Shown: positions 43,546 through 51,895 of the stretch, in pieces
Layout: each line of letters opens with the position of its first letter
How positions within the stretch are numbered: the stretch's first letter is position 1
Assembly (NCBI RefSeq): GCF_025460765.1
Contig: NZ_JAMWEG010000024.1
Span: 1-64,000, forward strand
Source of the DNA: Micromonospora sp. MA102
Lineage (GTDB): Bacteria > Actinomycetota > Actinomycetes > Mycobacteriales > Micromonosporaceae
DNA: 64,000 nt
Reading direction: 5' to 3'
The notes under the pieces: generated by a model
Told to the model about the DNA's origin: nothing
The model's input: only the letters and a program-made list of their open reading frames with translations
The model's database searches: none
Position numbers and translations under genes: made by a program

Positions 43546-44118
43546 CTATCTGCGACGCAGGAGCCAGGCCAGAAGGCCGCTCAGACCCACCGCCACCAGC
43601 AGCCCGACCACCGTCGCCACCTGGGAACCTCGGTCCCCACCCACCCCACCGAGCCAGGCCAGCACGATGCCGAGCACGGCGGCGGCCAGCACCACCCCGC
43701 CGGCGCGGGCCAGCCAGCGCAGCACCAGATCCGGGTCGACCACCGCGTCGTAGGGCAGCAGCGCGGCCAGCGCGGCCAGCGTGTGCGCCAGGTAGAGCAG
43801 GGTGGCCACGGCGAGCAGTCGCCACAGCGCCGGCGGCCGGTCGAAGCCGAGCGTGGCGAGCAGCCAGCCGCCGACCGTGACCAGCGCGGCGAACGTCGGC
43901 CAGAGCCGGCGCGGAGCGACCGCCGGCAGCACCGCCACCACCGTGAAGGCCAGCAGCGACCGCGAGGTGAACGCCTGCGCCGGGTACGCGACCAGGAGGC
44001 CGACCAGCACGCTGAAGAAGATGCCGGCCCGCACCAGCAGCGGCGTCGGGCTGACCCGCCGCACCCCGTACCGCAGGGCACGCACCCGCTCGGTCAGCCC
44101 CTCGACGAGATCGTTCAT
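43546..44118 (-). CDS. Membrane protein at the end of the MoxR/DUF58 operon
   Basis: A 190-residue protein with about five hydrophobic helices (for example AGIFFSVLVGLLVAYPAQAF and VATVVGLLVAVGLSGLLAWLL), ending in RRR. ATG 44118 has GGAAG about ten bases upstream; GTG 44127 is the alternative. It lies 31 bases after the DUF58 gene and is probably the last gene of that operon. Family not recognised; the operon suggests an envelope-related role. Confidence 0.75.
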   Translation of the reverse strand: MNDLVEGLTERVRALRYGVRRVSPTPLLVRAGIFFSVLVGLLVAYPAQAFTSRSLLAFTVVAVLPAVAPRRLWPTFAALVTVGGWLLATLGFDRPPALWRLLAVATLLYLAHTLAALAALLPYDAVVDPDLVLRWLARAGGVVLAAAVLGIVLAWLGGVGGDRGSQVATVVGLLVAVGLSGLLAWLLRRR

Positions 44119-44137
44119 CTGCGCCACTCTTCCGCTG

Positions 44138-44153
44138 CGTTCCTCGCGCTCAC
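44138..44153 (-). repeat. Short intergenic repeat, copy 1
   Basis: On the minus strand GTGAGCGCGAGGAACG spans the stop codon of the DUF58 gene. The same 16-mer, with one change, recurs at 54471-54486. Confidence 0.45.
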
Positions 44154-45514
44154 CGCATGCCCGCCCGGGGTGCGGTGGCCAGGCGGGCCACGTCGCGCAG
44201 CACCTGGTCGAGGCTGCCGGCGCCGGCCCAGCGCACCACCGGCACGCCGTGCTCGCGGAGCTGGCCGATCATCGTGTCCCGGTCCAGCCGCCACAGCCGG
44301 TACGCCACCTCGGCCCAGCCCCGGTCGGTCGGCACCGGCAGCTCGGCCGGCAGGGTGTCCACCGCGACCACGAACCGCCCGCCCCGGGCCATCCGGGCCA
44401 GCATCTGCGCCGACCGCTCGTCGAGCAGCGGGGTGAGCACCACCACGAGCGCGTCCGAGGAGAGCAGCTGCGGGCCGAAGACCTGGTCGTACGGCTCGTG
44501 CGGGGAGGACTCGGCCGTGACGTCGAGCAGCCACTCCAGAACGGTCAGGTACTGCCGGCGGCCGGTGGCCGGGCGCAGCCGGCGGGCGGCCGGGCCGTAC
44601 TCCAGCAGCGCCACCCGGTCGCCCCGGTGCAGGTAGTGCTCGGCGATCGCGGCGGCCGCCCGGACGGTGGTGTCCAGCACGGACGCCGCCCCGTGCACCC
44701 CGCCGGACCGGCCCGCCTCGGCCAGCACGTCGAGCAGCACCACCACCTCGGCGTCCCGATCGGAGAGGGTGGCCGCCACGTGCAACTGCCGGGCCCGCAG
44801 CGAGACCCGCCAGTCGATCCGGCGCAGCCGGTCCCCGGGCGCGAAGACGCGGACCCCGGCCAGCTCCCCGCCCTCCCCCGGCCGGCGTGAGTGGTGCGCG
44901 CCGACCAGCCCGGCGGCCCGGGGCATCGCCTCGACCGCCTCGAACGGCTCGGTCATCGGGTAGACCCGCATCCGCACCGCACCGGTCACCACCGCCCGCG
45001 ACACGAGCAGCCCGTCCGCCGCGGCGACCCGGGCGCCGGCCGGCCCGATCGGGTGCCGCCCCCAGCGCAGCGCCGTCCCGGTCAGCTCCAGGTCGACGGC
45101 CGAGCCGGACGGCACCGAGGTGACGAAGGGACGGTCGGCGCCGCCGGAGCGGCTCACGTCCACCCCGGCCCCGCCGAAGCCGACCTTCTCCACCCGCAGC
45201 CAGGGCGACATCCGCGTCCGCACCACCGCCACGTCGTAGGAGACGGTGTCCGGGTTGGCGACCGCCACCGTGGCGGTCATCGGGGTGCCCTCGACCAGGT
45301 GCGCGTCCGCGGCGCCGAGCTCCAGGTCGGGCAGGGCCGTGGGCCGGCGGCGCAGCGCGTACGCGGTGCCCAGCGCGAACGGGGTGGCCAGCACGACCAG
45401 GTCGATCCGGCCGAGCAGCACCGCCGCGACCAGCAGCAGGCCGGTGAGCAGCACGGCCCGGCCGAGCGCCCGGGTGGGCGCCCAGCCGCTCGCCGGTTCC
45501 TGACGGTCGGCCAT
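44150..45514 (-). CDS. DUF58 protein, MoxR partner
   Basis: A 454-residue protein. Two membrane helices near the N-terminus (about 17-55) are followed by a beta-rich extracytoplasmic or scaffold domain. The DUF58 core near residue 225-240 reads VFAPGDRLRRIDWRVSLRARQL, followed by a von Willebrand A-like region (VVLLDVL). DUF58 proteins act with MoxR AAA+ ATPases in assembly or quality control of other proteins. The start overlaps the MoxR stop by one base. Confidence 0.9.
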   Translation of the reverse strand: MADRQEPASGWAPTRALGRAVLLTGLLLVAAVLLGRIDLVVLATPFALGTAYALRRRPTALPDLELGAADAHLVEGTPMTATVAVANPDTVSYDVAVVRTRMSPWLRVEKVGFGGAGVDVSRSGGADRPFVTSVPSGSAVDLELTGTALRWGRHPIGPAGARVAAADGLLVSRAVVTGAVRMRVYPMTEPFEAVEAMPRAAGLVGAHHSRRPGEGGELAGVRVFAPGDRLRRIDWRVSLRARQLHVAATLSDRDAEVVVLLDVLAEAGRSGGVHGAASVLDTTVRAAAAIAEHYLHRGDRVALLEYGPAARRLRPATGRRQYLTVLEWLLDVTAESSPHEPYDQVFGPQLLSSDALVVVLTPLLDERSAQMLARMARGGRFVVAVDTLPAELPVPTDRGWAEVAYRLWRLDRDTMIGQLREHGVPVVRWAGAGSLDQVLRDVARLATAPRAGMR

Positions 45515-46521
45515 CAGCGTCCGGACGGTCCGGCCGCGTAGCTGGGCAGCGCGCCGCTGGCCGGGGCGGGCGTCGACTCCAGCACCTCACCGACCACGAA
45601 GGACGGATCGACCCGACGCAGCCACATCTCCGGCCGCAGGGTGATCCGGTGGGCCAGCGCGGGCGCCGCCACGGCCTTGACGTCCTCCGGCACCACGTAG
45701 TCCCGGTTGCCGAGCACCGCGCGCACCCGGGACAGCAGCAGCAGCGCCAGCGAGCCACGCGGCGAGGCGCCGACCAGCACGGACGGGTGCTCCCGGGTGG
45801 CCGCGGTCAGCGCAACGATGTAGCGGCCGATCGAGTCCTCGACGACCACGTCCTCCAGCGCCGCCTGCATGGCGCGCAGCGTGCCGGCGTCCACCACCGG
45901 CTTGATCTCGGCCTCCTCGCGGCGACGCGCGATCCGCCGTTGCAGCACCTCCCACTCCTCGTCGTGGTTCGGGTAGCCGAACGAGACCCGGAGCAGGAAC
46001 CGGTCGAGCTGCGCCTCGGGCAGCGGGTAGGTGCCCTCGTACTCGATGGGGTTCGCGGTGGCGAGCACGTGGAACGGCTCGTCCAGCCGGTAGGTGACGC
46101 CCTCCACCGAGACCTGCTTCTCCTGCATGGCCTCCAGCAGCGCCGACTGGGTCTTCGGCGGGGTCCGGTTGATTTCGTCGGCGAGCAGCAGGTTGGTGAA
46201 GACCGGGCCGGCCCGGAACGAGAAGTCGCCGCTGCGCTGGTCGTAGAGGAACGAGCCGGTCACGTCGGCGGGCAGCAGGTCCGGAGTGAACTGGAGGCGG
46301 CGGAAGTCCAGGCCGAGGGCCTGCGCGAACGAGCGCGCGGTGAGCGTCTTGCCCAGACCGGGCAGGTCCTCCAGCAGCACGTGGCCGCCGGCCAGGATGC
46401 CGGCCAGGACCAGCTCCAGCGCCTCCCGCTTGCCGACCACGACCGTGCCGACCGCGTCGAGCACCGCGCGGGCCAGCCGGCCGACCTCGGCGGGGGGCAT
46501 GCTCCGGTCCACGTCGTTCAT
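45514..46521 (-). CDS. MoxR-family AAA+ ATPase
   Basis: A 335-residue AAA+ chaperone. Walker A is DLPGLGKT (K58), Walker B LLLADEINR (about 113-121), sensor 1 is in VLATANP, and the second region of homology includes EAQLDRFLLRV. The C-terminal lid holds GASPRGSLALL. It is expected to remodel proteins together with the DUF58 partner and membrane proteins in this operon. ATG 46521 shares its last base with the stop of the preceding gene. Confidence 0.95.
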   Translation of the reverse strand: MNDVDRSMPPAEVGRLARAVLDAVGTVVVGKREALELVLAGILAGGHVLLEDLPGLGKTLTARSFAQALGLDFRRLQFTPDLLPADVTGSFLYDQRSGDFSFRAGPVFTNLLLADEINRTPPKTQSALLEAMQEKQVSVEGVTYRLDEPFHVLATANPIEYEGTYPLPEAQLDRFLLRVSFGYPNHDEEWEVLQRRIARRREEAEIKPVVDAGTLRAMQAALEDVVVEDSIGRYIVALTAATREHPSVLVGASPRGSLALLLLSRVRAVLGNRDYVVPEDVKAVAAPALAHRITLRPEMWLRRVDPSFVVGEVLESTPAPASGALPSYAAGPSGR

Positions 46522-47102
46522 CACAGCTTCTCCAGTTCGGCGACGATCGCCGCGAGGTCGCGCGGCGACGGGGGGCGGCGGGCGGGGGTGCCGAGGAACG
46601 TCCACAGCGGCTCGCCCAGCAGGGCGCGGGCGCGGGCCGGGTCGGACTCGCGGGTGACGCCGTGCTTCTGGCGCAACCGTTCGTCGGCCAGCTCGCCGAG
46701 GCGGGGCAGCACCCGCTCGGTGAACCGCTCGCGGTTGCCGGAGCACCAGTCCAGCGGGCGTTCCCACTTGTTGATGGCGGCGCGCAGGGCGTCGCGGGCG
46801 GACCAGTTCCAGGTGCCGGGCTCCTCGCCGGCCGGGGCCCGGGCGCCGGCCCGCGACGGCGGCGGGGGCGACAGCTCGGCGGTGACCCGCCGGACCGCCA
46901 GCACGGCGAGCACGCCCGCCACGACGATCCAGAGCGAGACCTGGAGGCCGACCGCGCGCAGCCCGACGACGACCACCACCACGATCGCGGCGGTGACCGC
47001 GAGGGTGCGCACCACCCAGCGCGCCCGGCCGCCGCCCGGCCGCCGCGCCTCCTCGGTGGGCTCCTCGGCGGACGAGAGCAGGTCGTCGATGCTGGTGCTC
47101 AT
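46521..47102 (-). CDS. Two-helix membrane protein of the MoxR operon
   Basis: A 193-residue protein. It starts MSTSIDDLLSSAEEPTEEA, then two adjacent membrane helices (about 30-70: VRTLAVTAAIVVVVVVGLRAV, LWIVVAGVLAVLAV). A cytosolic helical domain follows, with WNWSARDALRAAINKWERP and RVLPRLGELADERLRQKHG. Its place between the DUF4129 and MoxR genes is where many actinobacteria have a DUF4350 protein, which this does not resemble. It overlaps both neighbours (four bases upstream, one base downstream). Confidence 0.8.
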   Translation of the reverse strand: MSTSIDDLLSSAEEPTEEARRPGGGRARWVVRTLAVTAAIVVVVVVGLRAVGLQVSLWIVVAGVLAVLAVRRVTAELSPPPPSRAGARAPAGEEPGTWNWSARDALRAAINKWERPLDWCSGNRERFTERVLPRLGELADERLRQKHGVTRESDPARARALLGEPLWTFLGTPARRPPSPRDLAAIVAELEKL

Positions 47103-47836
47103 GCCGCCCCCTCGCCGGTCGTCACCGTCGTCAGCTCGCCGCGCAGCCGGCGCAGGGCGGCCCGGGCCTGGTCCCGCATCCGCTCGTCGACGGTGTGGGT
47201 GGCGTACCGGGCCTCGCGGTAGACGTGCGCGAAGCCGTCGAGCACGTCGGCGCTGGCGATCGCCGGGACTCCGGCCGCCGGGTCGCCGCGCAGCAACCGG
47301 CTGACCAGGTCGGTGGGGGTGTCCCCCGCGCGCCGGGGCACCCCGGCCTCCTCGGCGGCCTCCTCGAGCCGGACCCAGCAGGCGATCACCGCCGTGCGCG
47401 GATCGGTGGACCGGTCGTCCAGCTCCACCAGGCCGGCGTCCAGCGCGGCCACCACCTCGCGGGCGGTGCCCTCGGCGGTGCGCCGGGCCCGCTGCCGGGG
47501 CACGGCGCGTGTCGTCCGGCGCAGCGCCCCGCCGACCACGGTCCAGAGCACGTACCCGACCGCGGCCAGGACGGCCGCCCCGAGCAGCACGATGGCGGCG
47601 GTGACGAGCCAGCCGGGGATGCCGCCGGAGGTGGGCGGGCCGAGATCCCGGGGCTCGACGGTGATCGAGGGCGCGGGCTCGGCCGTGGGGTACTCGGGCA
47701 CGTACGGGATGGTGTCCGCCGCGGGCGGGATGCGGCTGGCCCCGATGGTCGAGTGCCCGGCGGCGAGCGCGCCGACGGCGAGCAGCAGGGTCACCGCAGC
47801 GACCGGCCACCACCTGCGCAGCACGCCGAGGTCCAT
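47099..47836 (-). CDS. DUF4129 membrane protein, first gene of the MoxR operon
   Basis: A 245-residue protein. An N-terminal helix (WWPVAAVTLLLAVGALAAG), an external Pro/Thr-rich loop and a second helix (WLVTAAIVLLGAAVLAAVGYVLW) lead to a cytosolic DUF4129 domain ending VYREARYATHTVDERMRDQARAALRRL, where the YREARY(S/A) motif is characteristic. It is probably a membrane scaffold for the MoxR-DUF58 system. ATG 47836 lies 20 bases after the UdgB stop, so the operon may extend further upstream. Confidence 0.85.
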   Translation of the reverse strand: MDLGVLRRWWPVAAVTLLLAVGALAAGHSTIGASRIPPAADTIPYVPEYPTAEPAPSITVEPRDLGPPTSGGIPGWLVTAAIVLLGAAVLAAVGYVLWTVVGGALRRTTRAVPRQRARRTAEGTAREVVAALDAGLVELDDRSTDPRTAVIACWVRLEEAAEEAGVPRRAGDTPTDLVSRLLRGDPAAGVPAIASADVLDGFAHVYREARYATHTVDERMRDQARAALRRLRGELTTVTTGEGAA

Positions 47837-47856
47837 CCCACCGCCCCACGCATTCC

Positions 47857-48597
47857 TCAGTCCACCCCGGCCAGGTCCTTCGCCCGGGCGAACACGTCGT
47901 CCAACATCGCTGGTGTCAGCCGTCCGGTGAAGGTGTTCTGCTGGCTGACGTGGTAGCAGCCGAGCAGCGCCGGTGCGGACGTGCCGGACCAGTGTGCCCC
48001 ATGGCCGAACGCGGGGCGCGGCGTGGGCGGGCGCTGCCCGTACACGTGGCGCAGCACCGGCCACCACGCGGCCCACGCGAACGCACCCAGCGCCACCACG
48101 ACGCGCAGGGTGGGCCGGATGAGGTTGACCTCCCGGTGCAGCCACGGCGCGCAGGTGTCCCGCTCGGCCGGGGTGGGCTTGTTGTCCGGCGGGGCGCACC
48201 GCACGGCGGCGAAGATGCGGGTGTCCCGCAGGGTGAGGCCGTCGTCGGCGGACACGCTGGTCGCCTGGTTGGCCAGCCCGGCCCGGTGCAGCGCCGCGAA
48301 CAGCACGTCGCCGGAGCGGTCCCCGGTGAAGATCCGGCCGGTGCGGTTGCCGCCGTGCGCGGCGGGCGCCAGGCCGAGGATGCCGATCCGCGCGTCGGCC
48401 GGGCCGAGGCCGGGCACCGGCCGCCCCCAGTAGTCCTGGTCGCGGAACGCCGCCCGCTTGACCCGGGCCACCTCCTCCCGCCAGACCACCAGGCGGGGGC
48501 AGGCGAAGCAGTCGCTCACCGCGCCGTCGAGGTCGGCCAGGTCGGTCGCCCGCGCGGCGCGGGCGACCACCTCGTCGGGGGTACGCGACTCAGCCAA
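47857..48597 (-). CDS. Family 5 uracil-DNA glycosylase (UdgB)
   Basis: A 246-residue glycosylase. Motif 1 is GLAPAAHGGNRTGRIFTGD, which lacks the usual catalytic polar residue of family 1 and is typical of family 5. Motif 3 is HVSQQNTFTGRLT. Cysteines in CFACPRL near the N-terminus and in RCAPPDNK and CAPW regions suit the iron-sulfur cluster of this family. It removes uracil and other deaminated bases, which matters in a GC-rich genome. It overlaps the dienelactone hydrolase gene by eight bases. Confidence 0.92.
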   Translation of the reverse strand: MAESRTPDEVVARAARATDLADLDGAVSDCFACPRLVVWREEVARVKRAAFRDQDYWGRPVPGLGPADARIGILGLAPAAHGGNRTGRIFTGDRSGDVLFAALHRAGLANQATSVSADDGLTLRDTRIFAAVRCAPPDNKPTPAERDTCAPWLHREVNLIRPTLRVVVALGAFAWAAWWPVLRHVYGQRPPTPRPAFGHGAHWSGTSAPALLGCYHVSQQNTFTGRLTPAMLDDVFARAKDLAGVD

Positions 48598-49276
48598 GCT
48601 TGGCCCGGAAGAGTTCCAGGGTGCGGGCCCAGGCGGTGGCGGCGGCCCGCTGGTCGAAGTGCTCGGGCCGGTCCTCGTTGAAGAACGCGTGCGCGGTGCC
48701 CGGGTAGTCGTAGGTCTGGCAGGTGCCGCCGGCGGACTCGATGGCCCGGCGGACGCTCTGCACCCCGTCGGCGGCGGACAGGCCGTCCGCCTCCGAGCAG
48801 TGGACGAGCGCGGCCTTGCCCGCGTAGTCGGACCAGTCGGCCCTCATGCCCTCCCACGGCAGCCGCGGGTAGAAGCCGGCGGTGGCGACGATCCGCTCGG
48901 AGAACGTGCCGGACCAGAGCGCCAGGCTGGCGCCGGCGCAGAACCCGGCGCAGCCCACCTTGCCGGCGACCTCGGGCCGGTTGGCGAGGTATTCCGCCGC
49001 CGCCGCGATGTCGCTCGCCGCCTCGTCCATCTGGGTGCTGTTCAACATCTGCCGCGGCTCACTGGGCTTGCTCGCCGGACCGCCGTGCCGGAAGTCGGGC
49101 GCGAGCGCGACGAAACCGGCCTCGGCGAAGCGGTCCACCACCGCCCGGACGTGGGGCACCAGGCCCCACCAGTCCTGGATGACGATGACCGCCGGGCTGG
49201 CCGCACCGCCGGAGGGTATCGCGAGATACCCCTCGCTCGTCCCCCCGTTACCGGTGAAGCTCACCATCTCGCCCAT
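48590..49276 (-). CDS. Dienelactone hydrolase family protein
   Basis: A 228-residue alpha/beta hydrolase. The nucleophile is C113 in GFCAGAS, the acid lies near HCSEADGL and the catalytic His is in GTAHAFFN. The strand IQDWWGLVPHVRAVVDR is typical of this family. The nucleophile region usually reads GFCFGG; the change to GFCAGA may alter the oxyanion pocket. Substrate unknown. ATG 49276 has AGGAGG eight bases upstream. It overlaps udgB, so the two are coupled. Confidence 0.9.
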   Translation of the reverse strand: MGEMVSFTGNGGTSEGYLAIPSGGAASPAVIVIQDWWGLVPHVRAVVDRFAEAGFVALAPDFRHGGPASKPSEPRQMLNSTQMDEAASDIAAAAEYLANRPEVAGKVGCAGFCAGASLALWSGTFSERIVATAGFYPRLPWEGMRADWSDYAGKAALVHCSEADGLSAADGVQSVRRAIESAGGTCQTYDYPGTAHAFFNEDRPEHFDQRAAATAWARTLELFRAKLG

Positions 49277-49479
49277 GGGCCCGTCCTCCTAGCGGTCAGT
49301 CATCGTTGGCTGGTCGCACAGTGGGTGTTACGTGCCGGTAGCGTGCCACGCGCTCACCGGCCCGGGGAAGACGGAAGAACAGTGGCATTCACCTCCTGTT
49401 CGCCCACTGGACGCGACGGCGCGGGTGGCCACCGGCGACGGCCCTGCGCCGCCACGAGGTCCTCCACGGTGGACGCGCC

Positions 49480-49511
49480 GAGGGGCGCCCACCGGTCGGT
49501 GGGCGCCCCTC
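49480..49511 (-). terminator. Perfect 14-base-pair terminator after the HAAS membrane protein
   Basis: GAGGGGCGCCCACC (49480-49493) pairs perfectly with GGTGGGCGCCCCTC (49498-49511) around a GGTC loop, ten bases past the stop of the gene at 49522. The remaining 200 bases to 49277 show no gene that I can support. Confidence 0.75.
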
Positions 49512-49521
49512 GGTATCGGCG

Positions 49522-50523
49522 TCAGCGGGTCGGCGCAGGCGCCGGCGTGCTCTCGCTGGGCGCGGCCGACGGAGTCACGGCCGGCGCGGGGGTGACGCTG
49601 CCGCCCGGGACGGGAACGGCGCTCCCGCTCGGCGCGGGCGGCGCGCTCACGGTCGGCGCCGCCGGTGCCGGCGCCGGCGCCCCGAAGGGCGCCCGGTCGG
49701 GGCAGTAGGGGTAGGCGTTGCGCGGCGGGGGCATGTTGCCGTCCGCGCTCAGGCAGGTAGGCCAACCGAGCCGGATGGGCACGCCGTTCTGGTCGAAGAG
49801 CTGGGCGTTGCGGACCAGCCGCCCCTCCTGGTCGTAGACGAAGACGTCCTCGATCGAGTCGTACCGGTCGCCGACCGAGACCTCCTGGTAGCTGCCGAAC
49901 TGGTCGGAGCTGGCGTGCTGGTCGACGTTGACCAGCAGGGCGAAGGAGAAGAGCAGCAGGGCCGCGGTGCCCAGCCGCAGCAGCCGCCGCGGCCAGCCCC
50001 GGAAGCCGGCGGAGCGGCGGCCCAGCCAGACCGAGACGAGGACGGCGCCGCCGAGCAGGAAGAGCCCGGCCAGCACGTTGCCGTCGAGCCGGGGCAGCAG
50101 CCCGGACGGTTCGCCGAGCACCACGGAGATCAGCAGCGCCGCCAGCCAGCCGCGCACCAGCCACCAGGCGGGACGCAGCGGGCGGAGGAACTCGCTCACG
50201 GAGGACTGCCCGAGCAGCGGGCCGAGCTGGGTGTCGAGGGCGCGCAGCTGGGTTCCGGCGCGCGCCTGCGCGGCGGCCAGGCGCCGGCGCCGGTGCCCCG
50301 GACCCGCTCCCGCCTCGGCGCCGGCGGCGGCCCGCAGCTCCGCCGCGTACGCCTCCGGCGTGCCGAGCCGGTCGACGAGGGTGCCCTCGGCCTCGGCGGC
50401 CACCTCGGCGAGGTGCTCCGGGAGGTCCTCGGTCAGCTCGTCGCGGACGGCGGGCGGCAGGTCGGCCAGGGCGGCCCGCACCCGGTCGACGTAGTCCGCG
50501 ATCTCCTGCCCAGTGACGGTCAT
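49522..50523 (-). CDS. HAAS-domain membrane protein with Pro/Ala/Ser tail (PadR partner)
   Basis: A 333-residue protein. The N-terminal 60 residues (EIADYVDRVRAALADLPPAVRDELTEDLPEHLAEV) form the HAAS helical domain that commonly accompanies PadR regulators. About four membrane helices follow (for example NVLAGLFLLGGAVLVSVWLG and RLGTAALLLFSFALLVN), then an external segment with VYDQEGRLVRNAQLFDQNG and a 55-residue Pro/Ala/Ser/Thr tail. It overlaps the PadR gene by four bases (ATGA). It is probably a membrane sensor or target tied to that regulator; direct evidence is lacking. Confidence 0.85.
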   Translation of the reverse strand: MTVTGQEIADYVDRVRAALADLPPAVRDELTEDLPEHLAEVAAEAEGTLVDRLGTPEAYAAELRAAAGAEAGAGPGHRRRRLAAAQARAGTQLRALDTQLGPLLGQSSVSEFLRPLRPAWWLVRGWLAALLISVVLGEPSGLLPRLDGNVLAGLFLLGGAVLVSVWLGRRSAGFRGWPRRLLRLGTAALLLFSFALLVNVDQHASSDQFGSYQEVSVGDRYDSIEDVFVYDQEGRLVRNAQLFDQNGVPIRLGWPTCLSADGNMPPPRNAYPYCPDRAPFGAPAPAPAAPTVSAPPAPSGSAVPVPGGSVTPAPAVTPSAAPSESTPAPAPTR

Positions 50524-50852
50524 GCCGCCATCCCCCGATCGTCGAGCAGTGCGTCCATGGTGGTGGCGAAGGAGCGCCAGGTCTTGCCGGAGCGGGTCAG
50601 TTGGTCCCGGCCGGCGACGTTGAGTGAGTAGTACTTGCGGTGCGGCCCGGACTCGCTCGGCACCACGTAGGTGGTCAGCAGCCCGGCGGCGAAGAGCCTG
50701 CGCAGGGTGCCGTAGACCGAGGCGTCGCCGACCTCCTCCAGGCCGGCCTCGCGCAGCCGGCGGAGAATGTCGTAACCGTAGCCGTCCTCCTCCTTGAGCA
50801 CGGCGAGAACGGCGAGGTCGAGCACGCCCTTGAGGAGCTGCGTCGTATCCAC
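50520..50852 (-). CDS. PadR-family regulator of the HAAS module
   Basis: A 110-residue compact PadR protein (subfamily s2 size): LLKGVLDLAVLAVLKEEDGYGYDIL, recognition region DASVYGTLRRLFAAGLL and wing SGPHRKYYSLNVAGR. I set the start at GTG 50852 because TAGTGT (minus strand, 50865-50860) ends seven bases before it, giving a leaderless mRNA; GTG 50861 would sit inside the promoter. A palindrome overlaps the -10 box, so autorepression is likely. Coupled to the downstream HAAS membrane protein. Confidence 0.9.
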   Translation of the reverse strand: MDTTQLLKGVLDLAVLAVLKEEDGYGYDILRRLREAGLEEVGDASVYGTLRRLFAAGLLTTYVVPSESGPHRKYYSLNVAGRDQLTRSGKTWRSFATTMDALLDDRGMAA

Positions 50853-50855
50853 GCT

Positions 50856-50871
50856 CCGCACACTAGTGCGG
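50856..50871. promoter_or_regulatory. Palindromic operator over the padR -10 box
   Basis: CCGCAC (50856-50861), ACTA, GTGCGG (50866-50871) is a perfect six-base inverted repeat that covers the TAGTGT -10 box of the minus-strand padR gene. Its position suits autorepression. Confidence 0.55.
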
Positions 50872-50889
50872 ATTGCGTAGTACCGTCAA
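50860..50889 (-). promoter_or_regulatory. Strong promoter of the PadR/HAAS operon
   Basis: On the minus strand TTGACG (50889-50884), an 18-base spacer and TAGTGT (50865-50860) match the housekeeping consensus well. The start codon GTG 50852 follows after seven bases. Confidence 0.7.
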
Positions 50890-50917
50890 GCACATGGTAG
50901 CTACGTAGGCTCGGGGC

Positions 50918-51076
50918 GTGTCGTGGAGCAGCTACGCGTCATTCCTGGCCGCCGCCGAGCCCGGGCAGGCGCTGGCCGGGTTCCGGCAGGGCTTCCTGTC
51001 TCGGCGCTGGCTGGACGGGCTCACCGGGGTGGCGCCGCTCGGCTTCGGCGCCCGCCTCGCCACCGAACGCACCTGA
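50918..51076 (+). CDS. Small 52-residue protein divergent from padR
   Basis: GTG 50918 to TGA 51076 encodes 52 residues, opening SWSSYASFLAAAEPGQ and continuing with FRQGFLSRRWLDGLTGVAPLG. It is helical with no clear membrane segment. TAGGCT (50906-50911) ends six bases before the GTG, the same leaderless geometry as its neighbours, which argues that this is a real gene. Its promoter region overlaps that of the divergent padR. Family not recognised. Confidence 0.5.
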   Translation: MSWSSYASFLAAAEPGQALAGFRQGFLSRRWLDGLTGVAPLGFGARLATERT

Positions 51077-51152
51077 CCACGACGCGCGGATCGACTTTAA
51101 TTTTCCCTTATGGGGCCTGCTCATCGACGCGGAACATCGGTACGGTCCCCCG

Positions 51153-51842
51153 ATGCGACACCTCGGAACCGTGCTCGCCGCGGCCATCGTCGGTCCGCTG
51201 GCCTGGATTCTCTTCGCCCTCGGCCAGGACCGGTCGGAGCGGGCGTTCGCCGCCGCGCAGAACGGCGGTGCACTGGACAGCGGTGATTTCGTTCGTCCCG
51301 CAATGGTGCTGGCCGCCGCCGGGATCGTGCTCGGGCTCATCGCCACGCTCCGGTTCTCCCCGCTGGGCGCGGCGCTGACCGGACTGGTCTACTCGGCCAG
51401 CTACCTGGGCCTGCTGGTCAGCCCCACCACCGTGACGAAGCTGTTCGACCACACTCTGACCCTGGGCGGCCACCAGGTCGACCTGGCGGCCCCGCTCCGG
51501 ACCGGGACGACGCTGCTGGTCGGCTCGCTGCTCCTCGTCGGGGTCGTGAGCATCCGCCGTTGGCAGCGGTGGCCCCAGCCCGCGGACGACACCCCCGCTC
51601 CTCTGCAGGCGGACGAGATCATCTCACCCGCGGACAGGCGGGACCGCCCGTTGGGGGTGGACGGTCTCGGCCTGAGCACGCCGCAGAGCACGCCCGAGCC
51701 GGAGTTGGTTCGCGCCGGCGGTGCCCCCGGGGCAGGCGGTTCGAACTGGGCCGGTCGTTCGGACTGGGCCGGGCTGCTCTCGGGCGGCTCCGCGGTCAGG
51801 TCCGAGCGGTCGTCGGAGTGGCCTCGCCAGCGTCCACGGTGA
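51153..51842 (+). CDS. Four-helix membrane protein
   Basis: A 229-residue protein with about four hydrophobic helices (LGTVLAAAIVGPLAWILFALG, PAMVLAAAGIVLGLIATL, LTGLVYSASYLGLLVSP and TTLLVGSLLLVGVVSI), then a hydrophilic Pro/Ser/Trp tail of about 85 residues (SNWAGRSDWAGLLSGG). TACGGT (51141-51146) ends six bases before the ATG, suggesting a leaderless mRNA. Family not recognised. Confidence 0.75.
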   Translation: MRHLGTVLAAAIVGPLAWILFALGQDRSERAFAAAQNGGALDSGDFVRPAMVLAAAGIVLGLIATLRFSPLGAALTGLVYSASYLGLLVSPTTVTKLFDHTLTLGGHQVDLAAPLRTGTTLLVGSLLLVGVVSIRRWQRWPQPADDTPAPLQADEIISPADRRDRPLGVDGLGLSTPQSTPEPELVRAGGAPGAGGSNWAGRSDWAGLLSGGSAVRSERSSEWPRQRPR

Positions 51843-51895
51843 ACCGTCGGCAGTTCACCGCGCCGACCGGCCACCGGGCGTCCTGACCCGCCGGG

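Noticed and set aside
49277..49521. Possible small gene between the dienelactone hydrolase and the HAAS protein (for example a frame at 49332-49595)
   Set aside because: It runs through the perfect terminator hairpin and has no promoter, start signal or coherent composition.
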